Assembly: GCA_946699065.1 (NCBI GenBank)
Contig: CAMPDV010000006.1
Location: 806,001 to 870,000, forward strand
DNA: 64,000 nucleotides
Origin: Loxodes magnus
Taxonomy: Eukaryota; Ciliophora; Karyorelictea; Loxodida; Loxodidae
Direction of reading: 5' to 3'
Shown here: positions 37,572 through 48,920 of the stretch, one piece after another
Numbering within the stretch: position 1 is the first letter of the stretch
Layout: each line of letters starts with the position of its first letter
Program-made: the position numbers and the translations under genes
Notes under the pieces: model-generated
What the model saw: only the letters and a program-made list of their open reading frames with translations
The model's database searches: none
Told to the model about the DNA's origin: nothing

Positions 37572-38936
37572 TTATAAAAGTCTTATTTCAAAGTAGTTAA
37601 TTAAAGCTGCCATAATCATTAAACCTATCCAAATTGATAAAACTCTTGATATTTCTATAGAATCTGAGTCACTAAATCGGGATAACTTTTTTTAATAATT
37701 ATTCTTAATTTTGGGAAAATTAAGCATGTAACTTAATCCAACTGAAATTGTTAATAGACACCCTTGTCTAATTATAAAAGTATATTAAAAGTTCTAAATT
37801 AAGATTTAGCGAATAATAAACAAGCTTAAAATTATTATCAGCACCTGAAAAAATCATCATATTGAATGCCCTACTAAACTACCTATATGTTTCTTTTATT
37901 ATATGTAAGCTTAATATTAATTTCCCATTTCTTGGGAAATTAAATCTAGAATTATTCCTGCTGACAAGACAATAAAAAACTGGAAAGTCAAAGAGATAGA
38001 TTCACTTCACTAAACACAAAAATAAAGTACAACTAAATAAGAGTTGTAAACTATTTTCATTCCTTTAACTGCTCAATAAGTTCCACTTATAAATAATACA
38101 ACCAACATAAAAGCAAAACAATAAAATTGCATACAACTTCATAAATTGCAAACATTCTCATGGTCTTATATGTTTTCTTATGAGAGATTTCTGGTTCAAA
38201 TTATATTTCAATAAAAGCAGCAGCTATTCATGAAAATTAGAATTCCAAGTTAAATGTAAATTCTACATCAATCATCTTCAGTAAATTCTTGATATTCTAT
38301 ATACTCTATAAATATTTTCTGGTCTTCCTATGTCATTTAATTTTCTATTAAAATTAAAGAATCATCATTGTTTAGTTTCCCTAATAATTAACTAAAAAAA
38401 CTGGTCTTAATATTGATAGCAATTTGAGTATCTAGAAAAGCTATAAAGATAAATAATTTTTTATTGCGAAGTCAGAATCCATCATTTAGTCATGCTTATA
38501 TAACAAATTTTAAGCCACAATGAAGATTTATGATAATAACAAAGATTCAGATAAATAAGTTTCAACTAAAACTAGCATGTTCTTAAGTTTCATTGAAGGT
38601 AATTAATTGATCTATTTATTCATTTTAATTCAAATTCTGCTATTCCTACTCATTATTATTAATGTCCCTATCACTTTCCAAGTGTTTATGTTCCTCTTAA
38701 TTAACACCATCTATATATTCTCATAATGGATAAGCTTATCACATAATAACAAATTCATAAACAATGAACATTATAAAAGTTCTCCTTTATAGTTTAATAA
38801 GCATAGAGCAATTAATTAGAAACAGAACATTAAGAACAAAACAAGAGAGTGTAATAGGCATAGTATTCTTTCAGAGATTAGCAAAAAAGTTAAAATCAAA
38901 CAATTCTAAACTTTGCTTGAGAGCATTTATATCCAT
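37572..38936 (-). CDS. Multi-pass membrane protein, paralogue B
   Basis: A member of the same family as A, C and D; 454 residues if it stops at TAA (37572-37574). Shared blocks are EFTEDDWCRIYIQLGIL, NSCCFYWNIIWTRNLS, FQYTFIIRQGCLLTISVGL and a C-terminal IWIGLMIMAALINYFEIRLL. Nearly every Trp is TGA, with only one TGG seen. Its predicted end falls at the same alignment column and exact length as paralogue C, which also shows TAA there, whereas A and D have TGA. That is the reason for treating TAA as the stop. The alternatives are a longer C-terminus, of about 145 more residues, or loss of the stop. Orientation is opposite to A. Confidence 0.7.
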
Positions 38937-40614
38937 TTTATGAATTAGTAAGTATTGCTTCTATACCTTTATAATTTGCTAAAGATAACTTAATTTAATA
39001 GAATAGCTTGTGAAGATTAAATAGCTGTATTTAAGTTAATTTTTCTTATATAGTTTCGTTAATTAAAGCTTGGAGTATGCTTCTTTTTTCTATAAAATTT
39101 TTAATAATTCATAAGGATTATTATTTTAGGAGTTCCAAAAGTACTTTGAGAAATATCTGATTTTTATGAAGTATAATAAAAGGAAAAAATTAATAAAGTG
39201 GTTTAGAATAAAGAAAAAAACTTAAATTAATTAAAAGTTTTATAAAGCAGATAAAGGGTGCCACTTTGCATGATGAACAATATGCCAAAAATTAAAAAGA
39301 GCAATATGAAGAGATGTTTAATAGCAATCATTTAAACTTTAAATACAATTTATTGAAATTTTGCCAATTTAATTAAATTTTATATTCTCAATGAATGAAA
39401 AACTTAAAGAATAAAACATTTTAATTTAGTCAAGAGAAAATTAAAGTCAGAAGGAATTAAAAATTTTAAGTAGTAAATCATTAATCCAAAAAATTAAGAG
39501 CAAACTGTATTATTATAATAGATAAGATATATTAAATCAACATAAAAACAAATAAACTTTAGAAATAAAATTTATATAGTTAAAGCTGAAGAAAAGTTAA
39601 GAAATGAACATCAAGTTTATTATTATTGAAGATAAAAGAATCAGCTTAATGCTAAATCTATATAACACTTGAAATTAATATTACATCAAAATATATAAAA
39701 AGCTATATCCCAAATTCTTAAAAGAAGATTTTAAAATTATAAAATAAGAGTTAAATTGATCAAAATAGGATTAAATAACTAAATTAAAATCATTTTATAG
39801 TTAAATATAATAAAAAATACATATTTTCTGAGAAAAATGCTAAAAAATAAACTTAACGAATCTAAAGGTAAGCAAATAAGACAAAAAAACTTTAAGACAA
39901 TAAACTTTCTTAGCTTTTAAAGCATAATATGTTAGTAATCTTAAAATCTTAAGGAAGAAAAAGTTAAACCAAAGCGCATTTGAAAATAATCCACAAAAAG
40001 CTATAAAAAAGAGAATAAATATTTGCATAAGTCAAGTATTATGCTCGCACGAAATATATTTTTAAAATTTGAAGATAAATTAGAAATATCCTAAACTTGC
40101 CAAGAGACTCTGAAAATAGTTATCTTTAAGAAATAATAATTAAAATAAAAAAATAATTTAACTCTATAGTTAGCTATAAGATTATTATAAATTCCTTTGA
40201 AAGAATATTTGTGAAATAAATAAAATAACTAAATATTTATTTTATTAATTAATTACATTTATATAGATAAACAAAAACATGCCCTTACTAAAAGAATCTA
40301 ATAATTAGAAACTTTTAAATTTAATTAAGTAAATTAAAGAAATTTATACAATAATTTCAATTTAAATTAATTTGAAGTTGATTATGATGAGGCAATTCTT
40401 CTAATTAGAATAAAAAAGAAAAAATATCTAAAAGAAGAATTAAATACTAAAAACGATGTTACAATCATTTTTAAGCTAAAATAGCATATATTAAAATGAA
40501 CTTATTTAAGTTATTTACTTGCAATAAGTTATTTTAAGCATCATAATAAAAGAATAGAATATTTCATAAATTAATACAGAAATCAATGAAGAGACTAAAC
40601 AAATAAATTCTTAA
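38937..40614. other. AT-rich intergenic region
   Basis: About 1.7 kb upstream of paralogue B. Beyond the end of the duplicated membrane-protein fragment, nothing resembles the C-terminal half of the family and no other gene is visible. Confidence 0.45.
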
Positions 40615-41276
40615 TTTATTTCAATCATCTTCACTAAGCTCTTAGTACTAAACAAACTCAGTTTAATATTTTTGATTTAAGTTTGCTTATTATAAACCTT
40701 AAGAGCTAGTAAAAATTATAGGCATTGAAGTAAACAAATTTATTATTGAGGCAATAATAGATTCAACTACAATAAATAACACAAAAATACAAAATTTTTC
40801 ATCACGTTGCCAATATGTATCAAGCAAGCCATTATAGCATTCCTTAAACAGCAAGCTAAATTAAGCAAAATTATGCCTAATATAATAAATTATACCAAAG
40901 TATTTTCTTATTAATCCTAAAATCCCTCAAACTTTATAAATTGATTTGTTGAATTGATTATATCAAATTCATTAAACTGTTGCATATTCTAAAGCACTTA
41001 AGTCTAGTTATTTTGTATCAGTTGAAAAGTATCCCAACTATTATCAAGAAAACTATTTATCTAAGATTTGTAGAAGTAATAAATTAAGAACTCAAAGAAA
41101 AAGAAAAGTTATAATTAATTCTTTCGAACTCTACAGCAGCAAAAGCAGTTTATAATAAGTATAATAATAATAAACAACTAAGGAGATAAAGTTAGTGGCA
41201 TTGCATATATTTATCCTAAAGTTGAAGGTTGCTAAGTATCTTCAGTTGAAGTTAGCTAAGTATCGTTCACTTCCAT
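40615..41276 (-). pseudogene. Truncated copy of membrane-protein paralogue A
   Basis: This begins with the same ATG and first 120 or so codons as paralogue A, almost base for base, then drifts. A net length difference of about four bases relative to A near codon 155 breaks the frame, and after the DDWNK turn the conserved CCCxWNxIW and TFIIRxGSLIAIS blocks are absent. It is therefore a 5' fragment created by the inverted duplication. Whether it is transcribed from the copied promoter cannot be told. Confidence 0.75.
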
Positions 41277-41307
41277 TTTTATAAGTTAATGTTATTTAAA
41301 AATAAAA

Positions 41308-41510
41308 ATGAAAATACCTGCACTAACTGTCCTCATAATAACTATAGGAATAACTTTATCTTCAAGCACTATGACTAAAGAAGAGTTTCTATAAGATTAG
41401 TTTGTAAGAGCATATTATTATTTAGAGTAGCTAGGAATTAAAAAAATGGACTTTATAGAAATTTCTTAATTACTGATAAGGAAGATATACTTTATAAGCT
41501 AGCTAAAGTG
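41308..41510 (+). pseudogene. Truncated copy of the GH144-like glycosidase gene
   Basis: It repeats the signal peptide and the first 45 or so codons of the glycosidase (MKIPALTVLIITIGITLS...). One T is missing from the run after GCATATTATTATT, so the frame shifts within VRAYYY, and recognisable similarity stops near 41510. The remaining 85 to 90 percent of the gene is absent. It shares the 31-base spacer with the truncated membrane-protein copy. Confidence 0.8.
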
Positions 41511-41794
41511 AATCTTATTAGAAAGTAATATCCTATATGAAAACGAAGCTTAAGCATTTGAAAATAACATGCCAAGCTTTAATAAAGTAATAAATAATAA
41601 AAAATAAAAATAATAATTACACTAAGTAGACTTAAGAATCTCTATTTGAGATTTTATATTTCTTAAATATGCTAAAATAATAAAAGTTTAAAATTAATAT
41701 TAATATTAATATTCTAAATTATTATTTAAGAATCACTTTTAATTATAAGCTTTTTAAATGTATTTTACTATTATTAAATATAAATAAATAGGGA

Positions 41795-42028
41795 GGAGTA
41801 ATCCTCTAACTGAAACTGACTTAAACTTTGGTATCAGGAAGAAACCCCATAGGTGAAGAACCAGCCAAAAGAAGAGAAGACAAGATCGAAGAGGAATCAA
41901 GTAGCATTAATGATGAAAGATGCCAGATACTAAGGTCTCTTATGGTAGACTTTCCGATCGCAGCCCTTTAGAAGATAAATTCACAAGGTAATGCTAGCAC
42001 TGTGGAAGACCTCAGTAAGAATTTTTTT
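41795..42028 (+). ncRNA. Candidate Pol III-type structured RNA
   Basis: About 230 bases much richer in G+C than the flanks and without a gene-like frame. It ends at a run of seven T (42022-42028) directly after a GC-rich segment (gaagacctcagtaagaa), as Pol III transcripts do. Internal sequence such as gatgaaagatgcc and ctcttatggtagactttccgatcgcagccc looks like folded RNA, but I cannot match it to tRNA, 5S, SRP, U3, U6 or RNase P from memory. It lies 160 bases before the repeat-flanked element. Confidence 0.4.
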
Positions 42029-42044
42029 AACTTTAAAAATCTTT

Positions 42045-42090
42045 ATTAAAGAGCTGCCCACCATTGAGGTGCTACGCGCTCTATAATCTC
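42045..42090. ncRNA. Short GC-rich hairpin
   Basis: The sequence gagctgcccaccattgagg and the following tgctacgcgctct form a stem with GAGC/GCTC and CACC/GGTG pairs and an internal loop. It stands out from the AT-rich flanks. On the minus strand it is followed by a T5 run. It may be part of one of the neighbouring RNAs or a separate small RNA. A similar GTAGCAC...GTG hairpin occurs in the 34.7 kb candidate. Confidence 0.3.
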
Positions 42091-42173
42091 ATTTATTTAT
42101 TTTAATCAATTAACTTGCTAATGTCTTATTGATTTAGTAGAAATTAATAAAGCGAGATTAAATCTAAGAAATA

Positions 42174-42188
42174 AATCGGATGTTTATA
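42174..42188. repeat. 15-bp direct repeat, left copy (possible target-site duplication)
   Basis: The sequence aatcggatgtttata is repeated exactly at 42500-42514, flanking a 311-base GC-rich element. The length is typical of target-site duplications left by LINE-driven retroposition. Confidence 0.85.
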
Positions 42189-42499
42189 ATAATTGAAAAG
42201 ATGGTGAGAGCTGAGAATGACCTTCGTGACTAAACTTTCTGATTTTATGGCTAGGAACAAGTTCCTTTCCTGTCGCTGAGATAGTCCCTGGTAAGAGTCA
42301 TTTTCTGAAGGGAACGCTGTCTTTGAGATTATCCGCTCTTGGTAGGGGCTTGAAGCCTGGCAGCTCATAGCGATGGAGCTCTCTAGCAGCTGTGCCTGGA
42401 GCACAACAGGATATCCCCGTTATTCCATAAAAAGAGAGCGTCGGGTCGTGCAATCGGAAAGGAGTTTCCGGTCCAAAAACTTTTTTAGTTTAAATTAAT
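42189..42499 (+). mobile_element. Candidate SINE-like retroposed RNA element
   Basis: A 311-base GC-rich block between perfect 15-bp direct repeats. It has an A-box-like tggctaggaac (42248-42258), a B-box-like ggcttgaagcc (42347-42357, eight of eleven matches to the tRNA B box) and, near the end, a six-pair hairpin with GGAG loop (42455-42470) followed by a T6 run (42481-42486). These are the parts expected of a Pol III-transcribed retroposon or of a retroposed cellular RNA such as RNase P/MRP or SRP. No second copy exists in this window, and there is no long A tail. It could instead be an ordinary ncRNA gene in which the flanking repeat is coincidental. Confidence 0.45.
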
Positions 42500-42514
42500 A
42501 ATCGGATGTTTATA
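42500..42514. repeat. 15-bp direct repeat, right copy
   Basis: An exact second copy of aatcggatgtttata, beginning right after the element's short AT-rich tail (agtttaaattaat). Confidence 0.85.
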
Positions 42515-43923
42515 TTAAGACAAGATATAGAAATATCTGATGAAAATAATGCTAAAATTATAATTTTAAGTATTGAAAAGTATACTTTAGTACTATTTTA
42601 TTAATACAAATACTTGAAGAGAAATATCATAATAGAAAGAATAAAAGCCTAGGATAATAAAAGAGTTTAATAAATGCCTTTAAAATATTTCTAAATAATT
42701 AAGATTTACATAGAAAACAAAGCAAACAAAATGTTAAGAAAAAGATAATTTGAGATAGTTATTTCACATAAAGAATAAAATTAGCATTGCTTCTATATTA
42801 AAATAATTAAGTAAGTTATAAAGAATTTATTAAATAACTTATTATTAATAAGTTTAAAGAAAATTAAATGTTTGAAGTATTGTAGTTGTATTTTATGAAG
42901 GAAAATAATTAAATAAAGAATAAATAAGGATAGCATTTTAATTCATATTATAAGATTAAATATCAAGCTGCAAATTTAAAATGATAGACAAATAAAAATT
43001 TGTATATATGAATAAATTAAATATAAAGACTTATATTCAGACTGCACAAATTATTAAAAGGTAAAAGATAATACTTTAAATAATTAAACATTTATTATTT
43101 TGTACACAAATAAAAATTATAATAAAAATAAGTTTAACATTGTTTCTCTTTAGTATAATTGTACAGAGAGATTATCTAGAGAAACATAGAAATGCTAGTT
43201 TTATTAATAAAAATAAGTACAATTATATAAGAAAAAACTTTATAGAAAAGCCATAAATAAAGGAAAAGTATTTAATTTAACATTGTTAGCAAGTTTTAAG
43301 GAGAGAAGTAAATGTTTTCGTAATAATAAAATGATTTAAAATGTAAATAAAAATAATAAATTTAGAATAAAAATTAAATTAATTAAAAAAATAGAAATAA
43401 AGCTTTATAGCTATCAAATAATTAATAATTAAGAAAATATAAAAAACTTTCTTTTTTCCAGAACTATTAAAGCTAAATTAAAAATAACTATGTAATATAA
43501 CTCTTACTTTTTAATTAAGAATACTTATGAACTATTCTTTTTCTAAATAAGATTTATTTACAAAACTTATATTTAAGTCAAAAATTAAAAGTTATTAAAA
43601 TAGAGAAGCAATAGTTAGCTTAATATAAGCAAATATAAGCTAAATTAGATAGCAAAATTATTCCAAAATATCGTTAAGTTATAATAAAACATTTATTAAA
43701 CCTAATTTTGTTTATGGGTAAAAAGCAGTTGATTTACTAATTTAATCTTAATAAATACACTATGAAATCTACATATTTTGCAAATAAGATTAATTAACTA
43801 AATTACTTTAGTCTCTTGTATCTAGCAAGATTTGAAAATTGATGCTATAAATAAACTTTGCAAAATAATAAAGGATAACAATTAGAAGTCATTAAGATAA
43901 CTTATAAATATAAAATTATTTAA
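42515..43923. other. AT-rich region downstream of paralogue C
   Basis: About 1.4 kb. The reading frame of paralogue C continues past its TAA for about 165 codons without TGA, but with noncoding-like composition. Nothing else is seen. Confidence 0.4.
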
Positions 43924-45288
43924 TTATATTAATTTTATTTCTAAGTAATTTATAAGAGCAAAGATCCCATTTAAAGCCACCCAAATCAAGAAACTTCCTA
44001 CAATTTCTATATATTCTGAGTTATAAAATTAGGATATATACTATTAATTATTAGTCTTAATCTAAGGATATTTCAACGTGTGACTAAATCCAAACGAAAC
44101 AGCTATCAAAGATCCTTACCTAATAATAAAAGTATTTTTAAAAAAATATTTAAATTGCTAACACAAAAATGCTAGGCCTAATATAAACACTAGCATTCTA
44201 AATAACCATCGTCATGAGTAACAAAATAGTTTATTGATATGTTTTCTTTAAAAGCCCTTTGTTTTATATTAATATCCTAAATCTATTGATATCTAATGCA
44301 TTATAACTCCTGATGAGATTACAATTATTAATTGCAATAATAAAGAGAAATATTCTCTTCAGTATTTAAAAAATTACTCTATTATAAAAATAAAGTTGTC
44401 TATTAATCTCATTTCTTCAGATATTCTTATAATTAAATTTGCAAATCATAATATAATAATTGAAAAAATCCCCAAGCATTGCCATAAAGTTCACTAAAAG
44501 CAAGCAGATTCATGATTTACTCTTCTTTAGTTTGAAAGATTTCTACTTCAAATTATATTTCAATAGCAGCAGCAGATATTTATTAGAGATAAAATTGCAA
44601 ATAAAAAATAAATTTTATTTCAATCATTTTAGTAAAACTCTTGGTATTCTATATACTTAATCTTCTCTTTTTCTTCTTTTATTCTAGTTTTTTTTTCAAT
44701 TGGAAAGAAAGTTACATCAAGCTATTAACTATACAATGATTGATCTAAGTAAATAAACATACTAATTATAATTTGAATTCCAGTGAAAAATAAAATAATA
44801 AACATCTTTTTGCATCTTTATTAAAAAGTGATTTAAACTTCCTTCATAACATGTTATCAGCAACATCCAATATTCATGATAATTACTAGTATAAGAAAGC
44901 ATTACAATCAACTGTCGCCTTACTATTTCTAGAAGTCTTTCATAATTATTAGTTATTCTGTTTATTAGTTCATATTTTTATCTTACTCATCTCACAAGCT
45001 ACTTAGAATGTTGGGAATCAAGTTCTTTAAAGTTTATTAGTAAAAGTACATTACAGCCATTTCAATCAAAAATGACGCTAAAAGTGCTTCCTTACTCATT
45101 CTGCAATAGAAAAAGTAGTTAAGTATAAAAATAAAAGCGAAAACTGATCAAGATCAAATTGTATTTGGAATTGTATTTTCTAAATATTCAGCAAAAGAAA
45201 TCATAGAAACTAATTCTGACGCTAAGTGAGATGAATCTTAATCCATTTCTATAAAATTATTAGTTCTAAATTAAGTTTTATCTATCAT
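43924..45288 (-). CDS. Multi-pass membrane protein, paralogue C
   Basis: The third family member, 454 residues to TAA at 43924-43926. It carries YQNDWNKIYFLFAILSLI, ICCCYWNIIWSRNLSNQRR, FKNTFIIRQGSLIAVSFGF and the C-terminal LNGIFALINYLEIKLI. An additional segment IIMNIGCCWQHVMKEV matches NLACCWRNV of paralogue A. About twelve Trp codons are TGA and three TGG. The end falls at the same column as in paralogue B. Upstream (45289 onwards) is AT-rich spacer. Function is unknown, as for A. The conservation of the membrane segments argues that all four are working genes rather than decayed copies. Confidence 0.7.
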
Positions 45289-48200
45289 TTATAATCCAAA
45301 ATTATAAAATAATTATTTTTGCCTTATTAAGTAGATGCTTATGTAGCTTAGAATATATTTGAAGGATGAGTCATTAAAGCTTCTATTATTTAGCTAGAAA
45401 TAAAAGAATGCTTTTATTAAAAGTCTTGTCTTTAAGTTGAAAAGTAATGAATAAAAGATTAAGCTTTATTATGCTTAAATTAAGTAAAGAAACTATGTTC
45501 AAACATTAGTTTAACTTTTTAATATAAATATTTAAATAAAGTAAATCTTTAAATTTTATTTTAGAAAAGTTAAATAAGATTAAAGATTAAGAATCTTTTC
45601 CAGTCGCAGGGATGGACTATTGAGTAATAAATAAGTTCATGTTATTATAAGGTAAATTGATAAAAGTTAAGAAAAATGTTTAAATTTGATGAAGAATTAT
45701 GCTAAGTAAGTTATACAAATTGTTTAATTAGTTAAAAATTAAAAGTTATCAATTATGATATAATCAATAATTAATGTATTAATAATGATAGGCCTAAAAA
45801 TCATATTAATTATATGTAATCATTTGAGCAATTATTTTTATTAATTCTGCTATGTATTAATGTTCTTCTTAACTTATTAAATTTATTTATTTACTTCTAT
45901 CTAAAGTTGATACTTTTCTTAAAACTTTATTGTTGGTATTATTACTACTAGATTGTATACTATATTTTAGTCTTTTGAAACGTTTTTATAATATTCTAAG
46001 TATTACTAAGATTTACTAATTTTCATTTATATTTAGATTATTTTAAAGAATATATGCTTTAATTATTGGGAATGCTAGATTCACTATATCTTTCGCTTAC
46101 TTGGGTAGACTGGGCTTGAATCTTTAATTATAGAATATTTTTATAAGCTTACTGAAGTTTCTGATTTCTTGTTATTAATTTTCTATCAACTTCCTTATTT
46201 TATACTTATCCTGGCTGTTTTATCAACAAAATATTTTGGTATTTATTCTAAGTTATATATTCTCTTTTAATTAATTTATCTTTATTAAGAACTCTAAGAT
46301 ATTTATATTTTTATATTTTTTTGCATCCCTTATCTATTTTCTCTGTCATTTCATCTGAAACAATAAAAATAGATTTCGTAAATTTTGGATTGTATCTAAG
46401 AATTTTAAGCTTAATTAATAGACATATATATTATTATTGCCAGGCTGCTATATAATTAAATTATTAGCTAAAAAGATATTTCAAATGAATTTAATGATAT
46501 TTAGCTTCCTTTTTTAATTTTTTTATACTCTTATTAATTTAAAACCTTAATATCTTAAATCCTTTCTTAAACTACTTTATTGAAAACACTTTCTATCTTT
46601 ATTTATTATGTTTATTTTTCTAATTCTATAAGCATTAGTACACTTTTATTATCTAAATTCTGCAATTTATTATATTTTAAATTAAACCTTCATCTAAATG
46701 AGTTAAACTTAAGCAAATTTCTTTTAGACTTTAGATAAAACATTTGAAAGTATAAATAGAGGTAGATAGCTTTATATAAATTAATTAAGAATAATAGAAA
46801 AAAGCTATTTTATTATAATATCTTATTTGATTTAGTAATTTATTTAATATTTCCTTTCTTTAATCTATTGTTATCTCTTATATTTCATTTATAATCAATT
46901 CTTTTCAATTTTGTTTAATATAATCATTATTTATCATTTTAAGCTCGAAAATAAGTCCTTTAATATTATATTTGATAAATCTAGTTATAAACTTGTGCTT
47001 TTCACTAAATTAAGGGTAATTAAAACTTTAGAAAGTAATGACAGTTTAAAGATAAAGATATGAGTGAATAATTAGATTTAAAATAGTGAAAAGAGTATTT
47101 AAGAATTTATAATTGTTGGCTATAATAATAAATTAGGTTTCTGATACTTACTATGAATATTAGATAGTTTTATTTGATTTCTTAAAGAAATCTATAATAA
47201 AATTATTAATTTAGATATAATGTAGCTTTTCTAATTTATAGCCAATGTAATAATAACTTTTACTCTACAAGATAATAATTTACTATAAACTAGTTTTCCT
47301 TTATAATAATATTAACAAAAATTTAAGATAAGCTTAGATATTGGGATATGCTTAAATAATTGAAATAGAGCTATTTCTTTATTTTTATTTTAGTTGAGAT
47401 AGATAGTTATTTCTGTCTTTGAAATATATTTAGTAACTATCTTTCAAGTAATCGAAAAATAAAATTATTAATATGTTTGCTCTTAACTAATTTTATGACC
47501 AAGCTTTAGTTTAGTTTAATGATAATACTACGCTTTGAGATATAGCAATTAGAATAATTGAAAAAGAACTTATTAAAGGCAAAATAATTAAGAAATTATT
47601 TCATAATTTCTTTAATTTAAAGCAAATCAATATAGAATCATTAGAACTTAAATTCCTTTTCTTTTTATAATAATATAAAGGAAATTTAAGTATCTTTCAT
47701 ATTATATCTTATTTTTAATTTATTTAGGCAAATATAAGTATTTCGCTCATATTGTTTTATTTTATATTTTTAAAATAAATAATAAATAGTTGCTATCTTT
47801 TATGGAAGCTTATATCTAATTATTTCTCTAGTATTTTATATCTGCTTTGTAGATATTTTGCTAAGCATTTGTTCTCTATAATTGATAATAATATTAATAA
47901 TATAGTGAATCATAAAGAGCTAATCTCTTTAGTATTATTGCTTAATTCTTTAGAATTTACTTTTCGTCAAACATTCAATTTAATAATAAGAATTTAAAGA
48001 TTTATTAATGCATTTATAACTTATTGGTTTATAATAAATGTGAGGTATATGGAGAATATTAAAGTTTAAGAGAAGATACAACTTATATATCAAATTTAAA
48101 CAAAAAAGGATAGCTAAAATAATAATTTGATTAAGTTTAAAGAGAAAGTAATTAAATAACTATTAAAGGATAAAGGTAATTTACTAAGGTTTAAATACTT

Positions 48201-48920
48201 TAATTTTTTAGTTTATTTGGAGAATAATTATAAATAAAGCTTTAATTACAATTTACCTTCATGCAAATATTCATCTTTTAGTATTAATAGTTAAATTTGT
48301 TTCTTAATTACCACTTATTTTTTAATTTAATATAGTTAATTGATATAGGAAATATTTTTAAGTAAAGGGAATAGAGTTTATCTTTGCTAAACTAAAGAGA
48401 TAAAACATTAATAAAGAGTTCTTAATAAAGGCATTTTAATATCTTGATTATGATTAACTTTAATAATAGATAATTAACTCTTTTTTGAATTATTTAAAGG
48501 AAAATAAAGTATATACTCTTTTAATTTAAATTAGATTTAAGGAAGTATAGTTGATATTGTTTATATAAATAAAGATTACATAAAATAGAAATATCATCCT
48601 AAAAATAGAAATTATTATTTTAGCTAAATTATCACTATATAACAACTTATTAAAATAATTTAAAACCTATTAAATGCATAACTTACAGATACTTTATAAA
48701 TATAAAGCAATCAGGCATAATTATAAGGTTATATATACTTATTTTCAAGAATAAAATGAAGTGATATTATTTATTCATATCTTAAATTTAATTTTTATGC
48801 TCATCTTTACAAAATTTTTAAGTGTGAATGATACTTTCTAATTTATTTTAATTTAAAGATCTATACCTTTAACTTTGATAAGGCCTTTGAAAGCTATAAA
48901 CTATTGTTTTTAAGTAAAAA
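45289..48920. other. Long AT-rich intergenic region
   Basis: About 3.6 kb between the divergent paralogues C and D. A frame from 47474 has about 270 codons with no TGA after its first one, but it is dominated by Ile, Leu, Asn, Phe, Lys and Gln and matches nothing, so I do not call it. A small GC-richer patch near 46.08-46.12 kb (cttgggtagactgggcttg) has no cloverleaf. Confidence 0.4.

Larger units (their letters stand above)
40615..41510. repeat. Right arm of long inverted duplication
   Basis: The inverted counterpart of 28812-29705. About 10.9 kb, including paralogue A and paralogue B, lies between the arms. The segment 40895-41470 is nearly identical to the left arm, while 40615-40895 is clearly more diverged, as if the centre had been homogenised later. 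Confidence 0.85.

Noticed and set aside
41690-41720. Short ATTAAT repeat
   Set aside because: A few tandem units of simple sequence, common in this composition and of no evident meaning.
42144-42404. 86-codon minus-strand ATG frame over the GC-rich block
   Set aside because: It overlaps the repeat-flanked structured element, has no family resemblance, and is open only because the block is locally GC-rich.
46060-46130. Possible tRNA in a GC-richer patch near 46.1 kb
   Set aside because: No acceptor or anticodon stem can be drawn, and no proper T-loop is present. I found no convincing tRNA or rRNA gene in the window.
47474-48900. Frame of about 470 codons upstream of paralogue D starting MFALNQFYDQ
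   Set aside because: Noncoding-like composition, several TGAs near the end and no recognisable motif; not called as a gene.
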